Source: Astrocystis sublimbata (Eukaryota > Ascomycota > Sordariomycetes > Xylariales > Xylariaceae). Taken from it: a DNA stretch of 27,383 nt. Numbering within the stretch: the stretch's first letter is position 1; each line of letters opens with the position of its first letter. Below are positions 1 through 10,288 of this stretch, piece after piece. The DNA lies in assembly GCA_022453515.1 (NCBI GenBank), contig JAJNNY010000136.1, positions 1 to 27,383 of the forward strand, given 5' to 3'. The notes under the pieces were generated by a model. The model was given only the letters and a program-made list of their open reading frames with translations, searched no databases and was not told where the DNA came from. Made by a program: the position numbers and the translations under genes.

Positions 1-3000
1 GCTGCTACGAACCTACATCGTATCGGTACATTTTACGGTCAGGCGTCAGACGATTATAGGGAGGTCAACACAGCCCAAGAAATCAGCACGTACTTCATTC
101 CCGGGGTTGTCGTGCCTTTGGTCCCGGAAGAATCAATTATTTCTTCAAGTTCTCCGGTCCAAGTTATAGCATTGATACTGCCTGCTCATCAAGTTTGGCG
201 ACGATTCAAGTATGTTAGATCTATTCCGATGCCTGGTTATTTTTCGCTAATACATTCTCATAGGCAGCGTGTACTTCTTTATGGAATGGAGATACCGACA
301 CTGTCGTGGCGGGAGGGATGAACGTTCTTACCAATTCGGACGCTTTCGCCGGGTTAGGAAATGGGCACTTTCTTTCTAAAACCCCTAACGCCTGCAAAAC
401 ATGGGATGCAACAGCGGATGGCTACTGTCGCGCTGACGGCATTGGATCCATTGTTATGAAGAGGTAAGCAGATTTCGGAGCCATCCAACACTAATTATTT
501 CGCTATTATCCTCAATGTAATCGACCGCTATCCGGCTGAGTCTTGAATATGCCCACTGCTTTTCTATAAGTTCTCTAGACACGGTTTAATACCCTTTTTC
601 ATCTGAACATTGACATAACTAACTCCGAATATGATGCAGACTCCAAGACGCCGAGGCGACAACGACAATATTCTCGGCGTGATCCTGGGCGCCGGAACCA
701 ATCATTCAGCAGAGGCAGTCTCAATTACGCACCCGCACGCTCCATCGCAAGCCTTTCTTTCCAGGGAGGTCTTGCGGGATTCCGGGCTCGATCCTCTCGA
801 TGTGAGCTTTGTTGAAATGCACGGCACTGGCACGCAGGCAGGCGACTCGGAAGAGATGCAGTCTGTGAGCGAAGTCTTCGCACCGATCACCAAAAGGCGT
901 AGCAGCAAGAACCCACTGTACATTGGTGCAGTGAAGTCAAATGTTGGCCACGGCGAGGCTGTGGCGGGGGTCACAGCTTTGATCAAAGTATTGCTGATGT
1001 TCGAAAAGGGGGCCATCCCACCCCATGTGGGCATTAAAGACAAGATTACCCCGGCTTCCCCAGTGATCTGGGGAAACGCAACTTGAACATTCCTTACCAA
1101 AAGACACCATGGATTCGGAACTCAGAAAGAAGGCGTATTGCAATGGTGAATAACTTCAGCGCGGCTGGGGCAACACTACTATAGCGCTTGAAGAGGGACC
1201 TATCCATGAAGTTGTTGGGGTGGACACTCGACCGGACGCCTATCATTGCTATCTCCGCTAAAAGCAAGAACTCGCTTAAGGGGAATCTAGAGCGGCTCCT
1301 AGCATATCTGGACGCCCATCCAGATGTTTCACTGTCCGACCTGTCATACACCACTACCGCAAGACGCCACCACTATAACCACCGAGTGGCCATCACAGCC
1401 TCAGACGCTTCACATCTCAAGAAGCAACTATTGTCCCAGCTTGACTCGTTGGATTCGCACAAGTCGATCCCTGCCACCGGACCTCCGTCTGTTGCCTTCG
1501 CCTTCACCGGTCAAGGGGCTTCTAACAACAGCATGGACTTAGAACTCTACCGAGAATCGCCATATTTCAAAGCGCAGATCGACCAGCTAGACTCAATTGC
1601 CCAAAATCAAGGCTACCCTGCCTTCATTCCGGCAATCGACGGCAGTTTTCCCAAAGAGCATATCCATCGCCCTCTTGTTACACAGCTAGCACTAGTCTGT
1701 GTTGAGATTGCGCTGGCCAAATATTGGGCTTCCCTGGGCGTCAAGCCTGACATCGTTGTCGGGCACAGTCTTGGGGAGTACGCCGCCCTTTGCACAGCTG
1801 GAGTTCTCTCGGCTAGCGACGCCATTTTCCTAGTTGGGCAAAGGGCCTTGATGCTGGAGAAGAAATGTCAAGTTGGCAGCCACAAGATGCTTGCGGTTCG
1901 TGCCTCGCTAGCTCAGGTCCAAGATGCTGGTCATGGCATGCATTTCGAAGTCGCCTGCATCAATGGGCCGAAAGACACAGTCCTAAGTGCGACCAAGGAA
2001 GATGTCGAAGCCCTTGCAAAGGTTCTCGAGGCGGCCGGCTACAAGTGTTTCACTCTTGATGTTGCTTTCGCATTTCATTCAGCACAGACAGATGAGATTC
2101 TTGATGATTTTGAAAGGATCTCAAAGTCGGGTGCTATTTTCCAAGCCCCAAATCTGCCAGTGATTTCCCCCTTGTTAGGTAAAGTGGTTTTCGATGATAA
2201 GACTATCAACGCCAACTATGTCCGACAGGCAACTCGCAAAACCGTTGATTTTGTTTCCGGGATCGAGGCTGCGCAAAAGATATCCCTCATTGACAAGTCA
2301 ACCGCTTGGGTTGAGATCGGACCCCATCCGGTGTGCATGGGGTTCGTCAAAAGCATTGTCGCGGGGACTAGTGTCACAACACCGTCAATCCGTCGGGGCG
2401 AGAACAACTGGCAGACATTGGTCCAGGCGCTTGGTGCCCTGCATCTTGCGGGGGTTCCGATCGCCTGGAATGAATACCACCGCCCTTTCGAGCCAGCTCT
2501 TCGCCTGCTCGATCTCCCAACGTATAGCTGGAATGATAAGACTTACTGGCTCCAATATAATGGTGATTGGGCACTAACAAAGGGCAACACTTTCTACGCC
2601 AAGGAAAAAGCCAGCCAGGTTCTTGAGACAAGCGGTGCCCCACCTTCGTCACCCATCAGTACCTCGACCGTTCAACGTGTTATCAGCGAAATTTTCAACG
2701 GCTCTGCTGGTACAGTCACGATTCGATCCGACCTTATGCAAAAGGACTTCCACGATGCCGCATACGGACACAAAATGAACAATTGCGGTGTGGTGACTTC
2801 AGTACGTACATTTTATTTAACAAAATACTAAAGGTTAGAGATGGCAACTAACGTGGTCCCACACAGTCCATTCATGCGGATATAGTGTACACTATTGGCC
2901 AGTATTTGTACTCAAAACTAAAGCCGGGAAGTAAGGACATTGCTATTAATATCACCAACCTGGAAGTGACCAAGGGGTTGGTTGCCCAGAAGAACCGTGA

Positions 3001-4180
3001 TGTACCGCAGACGATCCAGGTATCAATATCGACCGACGACATCAACTCTAGAGAAGCCCAAGTCATTTGGCACAACGTTGACGTCGACGGCACTCTGGAC
3101 GAACATTTCGCCACTGCTACTGTCATATATGGCAACCCGACAGAGTGGCTGGGGTCCTGGACCCCAGCCGCCCATCTCGTGCTGGGACGCATCCAAGACC
3201 TCCAACGCCTCGCCGAACAAGGTATAGCCAACAGGTTCAGTCGCAAGATGGCGTACGGTCTCTTTGCACGTAACCTTGTAGACTACGCCGACAAGTACCG
3301 CGGCATGCAATCCGTGGTTCTTCACGAGCTTGAGGCTTATGCCGACATCAAGTTGTCCCAGGATAAAAGCGGCCATTGGACTGTGCCTCCTTATTTCATC
3401 GACAGCGTCGCGCATCTGGCCGGCTTCGTCATGAATGTCTCGGACGCGATGGACGTGGGAACGCACTTCTGCGTCACCCCTGGATGGAAGTCAATGCGCT
3501 TTGCCCGGCCCCTGACGGCAGGATCAACATACCGTTCCTACGTCAAGATGATACCGACACACGAAGACGCCGGTGTGTTTTTGGGTGATGTGTACATCCT
3601 CCAGGACGACACTATCATAGGCCAGGTGGGAGATATCAAGTTCCGCAAGTAGTAAGTAATCCCGCGAGGAAAGCATCGTTGGGAGAATAATGCTAACAAG
3701 CCCGAAAGCCCACGACTCCTGCTCGATCGCTTTTTCTCTGCCCCTGACTCGACGAAAGGTGCCGCCACTCACAAGCCGGCCGATGCAAGGCCAATAATAG
3801 CTCCTGCCTTGCAGCCCCCGGTAGCACAGGTCAGAGCAGACAAATTGACAGTCGTATCAGTTCCAGTGCCGCCCGACGCTAGTCCCGAAGCGAGAAAACC
3901 ACAGCCAGTCACAGAAGTTCCTGTGACGGAAACCTCACCAATACCTGAGGATAGCATCACAACGAAAGCAATGCTGCTCATTGCTACCGAAACTGCGCTC
4001 GATGCATCTGAGCTCCAAGATGGCGTTTCATTTGCCAATGTAGGAGTTGACAGCTTGATGAGTTTGGTCGTCGCAGAGAAGCTGCGCGAGGTCCTTGGTG
4101 TCACTATCAGTGGTAGTCTGTTTTTGGAGTATCCAACTGTTGGAGACTTGAGAGCCTGGCTTTTGGAGTATTATGGCTAG
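1..4180 (+). pseudogene. Left-arm copy of the non-reducing polyketide synthase, 5'-truncated and frameshifted
   Basis: This mirror copy of the intact gene at 10289-16134 begins inside exon 2, just before the ketosynthase active-site cysteine. The N-terminal SAT domain and most of the KS fall outside the window. Exons are 1-209, 264-463, 640-2801, 2867-3651 and 3709-4180. Compared with the right copy it lacks one base in a G run near 103-106, one near 656, one near 1047 and one in a G run at 1167-1170, and it has an extra A at 1236. These shift the frame repeatedly within the KS and the KS-AT linker. AT, PT and ACP regions downstream of 1240 are undamaged and translate identically to the right copy. 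The indels may be real decay or consensus errors near a contig end, since three or more lie in homopolymer or dinucleotide contexts. Confidence 0.85.
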
Positions 4181-4929
4181 ATGAAAGAGATAAGGGGGCT
4201 CACGGGACTCTTTCTGGGAGGATTGGACATATGCGGGCTTGTATAAAGGCTTGCTGTCGTTGGCTCCGTCAAAATGAAAATAAGAGAGCTGTCTCCTAAT
4301 TTTCTGTTTCTGGGTTCGAGACTGTCGAGGGGTTGATATCGCTGCATTGACTGAATGCGAGGTTGTGCCTCATGTTATTCCCTCCGCAATGTAAGCTTTT
4401 TCGTGTTTGAAAAGAAGCCAGTTTGCGCCTCATGCGTCTTGAAAGTTAAAACAGTCAAACGTGTACCCACCATCTCCTCTCTTCCAACCAAGCTCGACTT
4501 AAGCAATAACCAAACATGTATACACATACCTAAGTAAAGTTTCGTTCGGTATGTGAGTCGCCATATTTCATGAGGGGCCATATCTTGCACCACCTGTACT
4601 GTGCCTTCCCATTAAGTACTTAATCAGACACGTCGTAGCTAGTACGGATGTCATTCTTCCACTCTACATACTTCAACAACAGACACGCATTGACCCAGAT
4701 TCACTGCTACTATCACAGGGTCCTAACTAACCTCCCTTAGATAACCTGAAGGTAGTCATAATCTGTGCCGCCCCATCTCTGCTACGTACTCCGCCTACCT
4801 GTGTTTCAATCAGCCTTCGTTAATACTCCCTCTCCTTACCCGCCGGAGCGCCGTCAAATCAATCAATACTCTTCTTCTCTCCACCTGCATACCGTCGATT
4901 CACCTCCTACCTTCTTTGGCCCAGCACCC
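4181..4929. other. Intergenic region, left arm (PKS 3' flank to the unknown gene)
   Basis: This 749-bp stretch lies between the PKS stop and the ATG of the 320-aa gene. Short open frames such as 4355-4537 have no start context or family resemblance and look accidental. It should hold the PKS 3' untranslated region and the promoter of the unknown gene. A pyrimidine-rich tract at about 4790-4910 precedes that ATG, as is common in fungal promoters. No repeat or RNA gene was seen. Confidence 0.5.
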
Positions 4930-5892
4930 ATGGCTTCTCCACTACGCCCGCGAAGCAGATCGTCCATCGAAAGGCTTGCCAAAGACTTATGGGTGCGGAC
5001 TGCGACGCAAGAAGAAGAGCTATGGGTTCTGCGCACGGCGGGGGAGTCACAGCATCGCGAGGAGATGTATCGGCAAGGCGTAGTTCGTGCCTACCGCATG
5101 GAGTTTGGCAAACCACTGCGGGAGATGGACTTCCCCGCTTTCATTGATACATGCAACAAGTCGGTGCCGATTTATATCTTGAGAGGCGATTCCTATCGTT
5201 CACTGGGAGTGGAGCTCCATAATTACATCTACCGCGGCTGGTTCCGCCCCTACCGCAGCGAGATTGAACATGAACGCTTCTTGTGCAAGTTCATTCACGT
5301 CTACGGCTTCCCCCAAGACACCAAGCTTTCACTTCCCATCACTGCTGCTGCCATGACTATGGTGAATCAAGACGTCTGCGCCGAGGCGGAAAAGACTCGC
5401 CGCAGAATTCACCACATGATTGTTTCTCGCAATCTTGGTCGAACTTGGAACACCGACCACCTCGAACGGACCAGGTTTCACATTATCCAACCATTGTTCC
5501 GCGCAATACTTATCCTGGTTGCCGGGTGGGACTACCAGCTCCAGGACTCCAGTGCCGTGGGCCCAATTCCTGCCCATCTAGTTCTTACCGGCATAACCGA
5601 CGGTCTGAGTGCGCCCATCACCTTCGAATCTATCTCGGGGAAAATAGACGCCGACGTAAGAGACGCGTCCGGGACAGTCAAAACCACACTGGAGACAGCG
5701 GTTGATTTCGTCATGGGTTTGGAGGAGAGAGAAGCTGCAGCATTCGGCCTCCGGCCTGACCCAGTCACGACGTGCAAACCTCCCGGGTTGAATGGAACGC
5801 TTCCGGTGGGGCCTACCTCTCGGTTCGTCGACACGGAGAGATTTCCGCATTGGGGGGGGGGGGGCCCGGGCATGACGCAGATACCCGGCTAA
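4930..5892 (+). CDS. Protein of unknown function, 320 aa (left-arm copy)
   Basis: This is an intronless open frame starting at the first ATG after a CT-rich leader; a longer upstream extension would need a GTG start. I do not recognise the family. The protein is soluble, without an evident signal peptide or membrane span. An Arg/Ser-rich N-terminus precedes a helical, charged stretch (about 20-60) and a mixed central region rich in Tyr, Arg and Trp. Near the C-terminus a run of 13 G bases at 5852-5864 encodes Gly residues, so the last ten or so codons depend on that run being counted correctly. The mirror copy at 8577-9539 is identical. The gene lies downstream of the PKS and has no clear biosynthetic role. 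Confidence 0.6.
   Translation: MASPLRPRSRSSIERLAKDLWVRTATQEEELWVLRTAGESQHREEMYRQGVVRAYRMEFGKPLREMDFPAFIDTCNKSVPIYILRGDSYRSLGVELHNYIYRGWFRPYRSEIEHERFLCKFIHVYGFPQDTKLSLPITAAAMTMVNQDVCAEAEKTRRRIHHMIVSRNLGRTWNTDHLERTRFHIIQPLFRAILILVAGWDYQLQDSSAVGPIPAHLVLTGITDGLSAPITFESISGKIDADVRDASGTVKTTLETAVDFVMGLEEREAAAFGLRPDPVTTCKPPGLNGTLPVGPTSRFVDTERFPHWGGGGPGMTQIPG
5852..5864 (+). repeat. Run of 13 G
   Basis: A homopolymer of 13 G lies inside the 3' end of the unknown gene and is followed by CCCGGG. The mirrored run of 13 C is at 8605-8617. Equal length in both arms of so unstable a tract points to very recent duplication or to a single shared template. Confidence 0.9.
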
Positions 5893-6521
5893 TGATGGGT
5901 TGGGAAAAAAGAGCGTTCTCATCAACTAGATAGACCTGGCCCTCTGGGTTAGAATTTGGTGACTAATTATTATTATTATTATTCTATTTAACGCCCGGGA
6001 AAGGCCCATGAAATGGGGTAGTAATCAGTCGAGGTTCCTTTCCGAAGCCTCCCATAGGGCATAGGGGCGTGTCTGGCTGTAAGAGCAGCTCCCACATCAG
6101 ACAAATCTAGCCAACAGGCGCCGTGGTGTTCTCGTAGGGGGTCCCTTCCTGAATTTGGTGACTAAGGGGGTCTAACAACACATACTTACTATGATAGTTA
6201 ATATCAGGGTTTTGAAACTCGCTTTAGGGCTTCGATAGCCTATCCTTTCCTTATCCCGAGTGTGACTTCTAATTATAGCATATAGCTAACTCACATCCAG
6301 TCCACCTCGGGCAACACTCGCTTGCCACTTTCCACTATTACAAATGCGGATAGAGAGGCAACTGCCACTAGATATGCAGGCAAAAGCGATGAATATCAAA
6401 GGACCGCCTACCAACCGTTAATACCTACATCTAAGGCCAGATGAAGTGGGGCGAGGCAGTCATTTAATGCTCATTCCACGGGGCAAGGTAGACGCTTTTT
6501 ATACGTACGTAGATTATCCAC
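5893..6521. other. Non-coding region, left arm, with ATT microsatellite and a 15-bp direct repeat
   Basis: No gene is supported here. A short (ATT)n tract lies at about 5966-5984. The 15-mer GAATTTGGTGACTAA occurs at 5952-5966 and again at 6151-6165. The second copy is followed by a GTCTAACA end, but no convincing retroelement boundary or primer-binding site was found. The region is mirrored at 7948-8576. Confidence 0.55.
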
Positions 6522-7028
6522 CTAAGAAGCCATAATGCTTCTGCCCCTATCTGCCGTTATGCGCAACCCCGCAATGACCCTTAAAACATGGGACACCAAC
6601 TTCTTCGAGATGGCCTTTAATCCGTGCCGATGCATGCTTTGCCTATCGAGTGCCACCGCAGCGCTTGGGGCGAACACCAAGGCCTGGCCTGTTTTCATTT
6701 CAACGATCTGAGTGGATAGGTCGGATATATGATCGTCTGTCAACACGGAAGTCAGTCCGTCCAAGCTAAGCCGTGGGCAATAACATTTCTCCTCGTCATG
6801 TCCAGTTGTGTTAGGCCGATTTATCACCACGCTCGCGACCTTGGAAATGCCCGCGAGATGCTTTGTTAGGGCCGACAGCTAGCAGTAGGGCGAGCTGAAC
6901 CGATGCACGATGGCCACGCTGCACAGGTCGCGCCGCTTTGGGGAAAGGAAATCGTCGGCTATTGTGCTGTTGTGCGTGGAAATGACGACACGCACTCGAA
7001 GGTGGCGCTGTAATCTGATTACGCGCAG
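6522..7028 (-). pseudogene. Remnant of a P-loop ATPase-like gene, 3' part only (left-arm copy)
   Basis: This is the mirror of 7441-7947. It reads from the central element outwards as one frame with a single internal TAG at 6879-6881, and ends at a normal stop at 6522-6524. See the right copy for the reasoning. The 5' half of the gene is absent on this side too. Confidence 0.55.
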
Positions 7029-7029
7029 C

Positions 7030-7439
7030 TAGGGTTTACAAGGGGTTGCCCATAGGCCATGGGCTTTTCGGCCCACGGCCCATGGTCCAATAGATTTTTT
7101 AAAAAACTTTTTTTCTAATCTGTCGTAAATCTTAAAAATTCAAAAAACTTCATATTTAAAATAAATAAATATCTAAAATAAAACAAAAATAAATTAAAAA
7201 AATTAAAAAATTAAATACATATCAAAATCAAATTTTTTTTAGGTTTTTTAAGTCTAATAACAACATTTTTGTTTATTTTTAGATATATTATTTAATTTTA
7301 AAATATGAAGTTTAGTTTTTGGAATTTTTAAGACTTACGGACAGCTTGAGAAAAAAGTTTTTTAAAAAATCTATATGGACCATGGGCCGTGGGCCCGAAA
7401 AGGTCCCATGGCCTATGGGCAACACCCTTGTAAACCCTA
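7030..7439. mobile_element. Terminal-inverted-repeat element (MITE or fold-back type) at the palindrome centre
   Basis: The element begins TAGGGTTTACAAGG and ends with the inverted form at about 7426-7439. The two halves are imperfect inverted repeats over roughly 200 bp each. GC-rich ends carry CCCATGGGCC-like motifs, and the core at about 7090-7380 is very AT-rich. Unlike the flanking arms, the halves differ by several substitutions and indels (for example around 7044, 7065-7070 and 7110-7200). They therefore diverged before the flanks were mirrored. No transposase frame is visible, so it would be non-autonomous. No target-site duplication can be scored, because the flanks are inverted copies of one side. 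The superfamily is not identified; a hAT-like MITE is only a guess. Confidence 0.7.
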
Positions 7440-7440
7440 G

Positions 7441-7947
7441 CTGCGCGTAATCAGATTACAGCGCCACCTTCGAGTGCGTGTCGTCATTTCCACGCACAAC
7501 AGCACAATAGCCGACGATTTCCTTTCCCCAAAGCGGCGCGACCTGTGCAGCGTGGCCATCGTGCATCGGTTCAGCTCGCCCTACTGCTAGCTGTCGGCCC
7601 TAACAAAGCATCTCGCGGGCATTTCCAAGGTCGCGAGCGTGGTGATAAATCGGCCTAACACAACTGGACATGACGAGGAGAAATGTTATTGCCCACGGCT
7701 TAGCTTGGACGGACTGACTTCCGTGTTGACAGACGATCATATATCCGACCTATCCACTCAGATCGTTGAAATGAAAACAGGCCAGGCCTTGGTGTTCGCC
7801 CCAAGCGCTGCGGTGGCACTCGATAGGCAAAGCATGCATCGGCACGGATTAAAGGCCATCTCGAAGAAGTTGGTGTCCCATGTTTTAAGGGTCATTGCGG
7901 GGTTGCGCATAACGGCAGATAGGGGCAGAAGCATTATGGCTTCTTAG
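7441..7947 (+). pseudogene. Remnant of a P-loop ATPase-like gene, 3' part only (right-arm copy)
   Basis: From the element edge the frame reads about 169 codons, interrupted only by TAG at 7588-7590. Visible pieces are RVVIST, AIVHRFSSP, TGQALVFAPSA and a C-terminal ITADRGRSIMAS. I recognise this order from the C-terminal part of a fungal family of P-loop/AAA-like ATPases, from family knowledge rather than any search. In that family a Trp or Leu usually sits near the premature stop, so TGG to TAG is a plausible lesion. The Walker A/B part would lie upstream, where the inverted-repeat element begins. The element therefore appears to have inserted into this gene, and the gene's 5' half is missing from the window. 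Confidence 0.55.
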
Positions 7948-8576
7948 GTGGATAATCTACGTACGTATAAAAAGCGTCTACCTTGCCCCGTGGAATGAGC
8001 ATTAAATGACTGCCTCGCCCCACTTCATCTGGCCTTAGATGTAGGTATTAACGGTTGGTAGGCGGTCCTTTGATATTCATCGCTTTTGCCTGCATATCTA
8101 GTGGCAGTTGCCTCTCTATCCGCATTTGTAATAGTGGAAAGTGGCAAGCGAGTGTTGCCCGAGGTGGACTGGATGTGAGTTAGCTATATGCTATAATTAG
8201 AAGTCACACTCGGGATAAGGAAAGGATAGGCTATCGAAGCCCTAAAGCGAGTTTCAAAACCCTGATATTAACTATCATAGTAAGTATGTGTTGTTAGACC
8301 CCCTTAGTCACCAAATTCAGGAAGGGACCCCCTACGAGAACACCACGGCGCCTGTTGGCTAGATTTGTCTGATGTGGGAGCTGCTCTTACAGCCAGACAC
8401 GCCCCTATGCCCTATGGGAGGCTTCGGAAAGGAACCTCGACTGATTACTACCCCATTTCATGGGCCTTTCCCGGGCGTTAAATAGAATAATAATAATAAT
8501 AATTAGTCACCAAATTCTAACCCAGAGGGCCAGGTCTATCTAGTTGATGAGAACGCTCTTTTTTCCCAACCCATCA
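7948..8576. other. Non-coding region, right arm
   Basis: This is the mirror of 5893-6521, with the AAT microsatellite at about 8485-8503 and the 15-bp direct repeat at 8304-8318 and 8503-8517. No gene is supported. Confidence 0.55.
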
Positions 8577-9539
8577 TTAGCCGGGTATCTGCGTCATGCC
8601 CGGGCCCCCCCCCCCCCAATGCGGAAATCTCTCCGTGTCGACGAACCGAGAGGTAGGCCCCACCGGAAGCGTTCCATTCAACCCGGGAGGTTTGCACGTC
8701 GTGACTGGGTCAGGCCGGAGGCCGAATGCTGCAGCTTCTCTCTCCTCCAAACCCATGACGAAATCAACCGCTGTCTCCAGTGTGGTTTTGACTGTCCCGG
8801 ACGCGTCTCTTACGTCGGCGTCTATTTTCCCCGAGATAGATTCGAAGGTGATGGGCGCACTCAGACCGTCGGTTATGCCGGTAAGAACTAGATGGGCAGG
8901 AATTGGGCCCACGGCACTGGAGTCCTGGAGCTGGTAGTCCCACCCGGCAACCAGGATAAGTATTGCGCGGAACAATGGTTGGATAATGTGAAACCTGGTC
9001 CGTTCGAGGTGGTCGGTGTTCCAAGTTCGACCAAGATTGCGAGAAACAATCATGTGGTGAATTCTGCGGCGAGTCTTTTCCGCCTCGGCGCAGACGTCTT
9101 GATTCACCATAGTCATGGCAGCAGCAGTGATGGGAAGTGAAAGCTTGGTGTCTTGGGGGAAGCCGTAGACGTGAATGAACTTGCACAAGAAGCGTTCATG
9201 TTCAATCTCGCTGCGGTAGGGGCGGAACCAGCCGCGGTAGATGTAATTATGGAGCTCCACTCCCAGTGAACGATAGGAATCGCCTCTCAAGATATAAATC
9301 GGCACCGACTTGTTGCATGTATCAATGAAAGCGGGGAAGTCCATCTCCCGCAGTGGTTTGCCAAACTCCATGCGGTAGGCACGAACTACGCCTTGCCGAT
9401 ACATCTCCTCGCGATGCTGTGACTCCCCCGCCGTGCGCAGAACCCATAGCTCTTCTTCTTGCGTCGCAGTCCGCACCCATAAGTCTTTGGCAAGCCTTTC
9501 GATGGACGATCTGCTTCGCGGGCGTAGTGGAGAAGCCAT
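8577..9539 (-). CDS. Protein of unknown function, 320 aa (right-arm copy)
   Basis: This is identical in translation to the left-arm copy at 4930-5892, with the ATG at 9539-9537 and the stop at 8577-8579. No domain is recognised and no intron is needed. It lies downstream of the intact PKS on the same strand, separated by about 750 bp, so it is more likely an independent gene than part of the pathway. If the palindrome is artefactual, this is the only real copy. Confidence 0.6.
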   Translation of the reverse strand: MASPLRPRSRSSIERLAKDLWVRTATQEEELWVLRTAGESQHREEMYRQGVVRAYRMEFGKPLREMDFPAFIDTCNKSVPIYILRGDSYRSLGVELHNYIYRGWFRPYRSEIEHERFLCKFIHVYGFPQDTKLSLPITAAAMTMVNQDVCAEAEKTRRRIHHMIVSRNLGRTWNTDHLERTRFHIIQPLFRAILILVAGWDYQLQDSSAVGPIPAHLVLTGITDGLSAPITFESISGKIDADVRDASGTVKTTLETAVDFVMGLEEREAAAFGLRPDPVTTCKPPGLNGTLPVGPTSRFVDTERFPHWGGGGPGMTQIPG

Positions 9540-10288
9540 GGGTGCTGGGCCAAAGAAGGTAGGAGGTGAATCGACGGTATGCAGGTGGAGAGAAGAAGAG
9601 TATTGATTGATTTGACGGCGCTCCGGCGGGTAAGGAGAGGGAGTATTAACGAAGGCTGATTGAAACACAGGTAGGCGGAGTACGTAGCAGAGATGGGGCG
9701 GCACAGATTATGACTACCTTCAGGTTATCTAAGGGAGGTTAGTTAGGACCCTGTGATAGTAGCAGTGAATCTGGGTCAATGCGTGTCTGTTGTTGAAGTA
9801 TGTAGAGTGGAAGAATGACATCCGTACTAGCTACGACGTGTCTGATTAAGTACTTAATGGGAAGGCACAGTACAGGTGGTGCAAGATATGGCCCCTCATG
9901 AAATATGGCGACTCACATACCGAACGAAACTTTACTTAGGTATGTGTATACATGTTTGGTTATTGCTTAAGTCGAGCTTGGTTGGAAGAGAGGAGATGGT
10001 GGGTACACGTTTGACTGTTTTAACTTTCAAGACGCATGAGGCGCAAACTGGCTTCTTTTCAAACACGAAAAAGCTTACATTGCGGAGGGAATAACATGAG
10101 GCACAACCTCGCATTCAGTCAATGCAGCGATATCAACCCCTCGACAGTCTCGAACCCAGAAACAGAAAATTAGGAGACAGCTCTCTTATTTTCATTTTGA
10201 CGGAGCCAACGACAGCAAGCCTTTATACAAGCCCGCATATGTCCAATCCTCCCAGAAAGAGTCCCGTGAGCCCCCTTATCTCTTTCAT
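9540..10288. other. Intergenic region, right arm
   Basis: This is the mirror of 4181-4929: the PKS 3' flank and the presumed promoter of the unknown gene. Nothing else was recognised. Confidence 0.5.

Larger units (their letters stand above)
1..7029 (+). repeat. Left arm of a giant inverted repeat (palindrome)
   Basis: This stretch is the reverse complement of 7440-14471. Paired positions sum to 14469 from the centre out to about 1.24 kb, and to 14472 at base 1. The mirrored reading frames give identical proteins over that inner part, and spot checks of the DNA agree. Five one-base differences lie in the outer part, near 103-106, 656, 1047, 1167-1170 (all losses on the left) and 1236 (a gain on the left). 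The arm is cut by the window start, so its true length is unknown. It holds a 5'-truncated polyketide synthase, a gene of unknown function and a broken ATPase-like gene. Confidence 0.97.

Noticed and set aside
631..1086. Separate 151-aa ketosynthase fragment gene in the left arm
   Set aside because: It is an out-of-context piece of PKS exon 4 produced by the indels; its apparent ATG lies in the preceding intron.
4355..4537. 60-aa open frame and its mirror at 9932-10114
   Set aside because: It is low-complexity, with no family resemblance, and lies in the PKS 3' flank.
5949..6180. Solo LTR of a retrotransposon (TTAG...CTAACA)
   Set aside because: There is no clean TG...CA boundary, no target-site duplication, and no primer-binding or polypurine tract.
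7030..7439. Telomere or chromosome-end repeat, because of TAGGGTTTA at the centre
   Set aside because: Only one copy of the motif occurs at each edge, with no tandem array. It is the tip of the inverted-repeat element.
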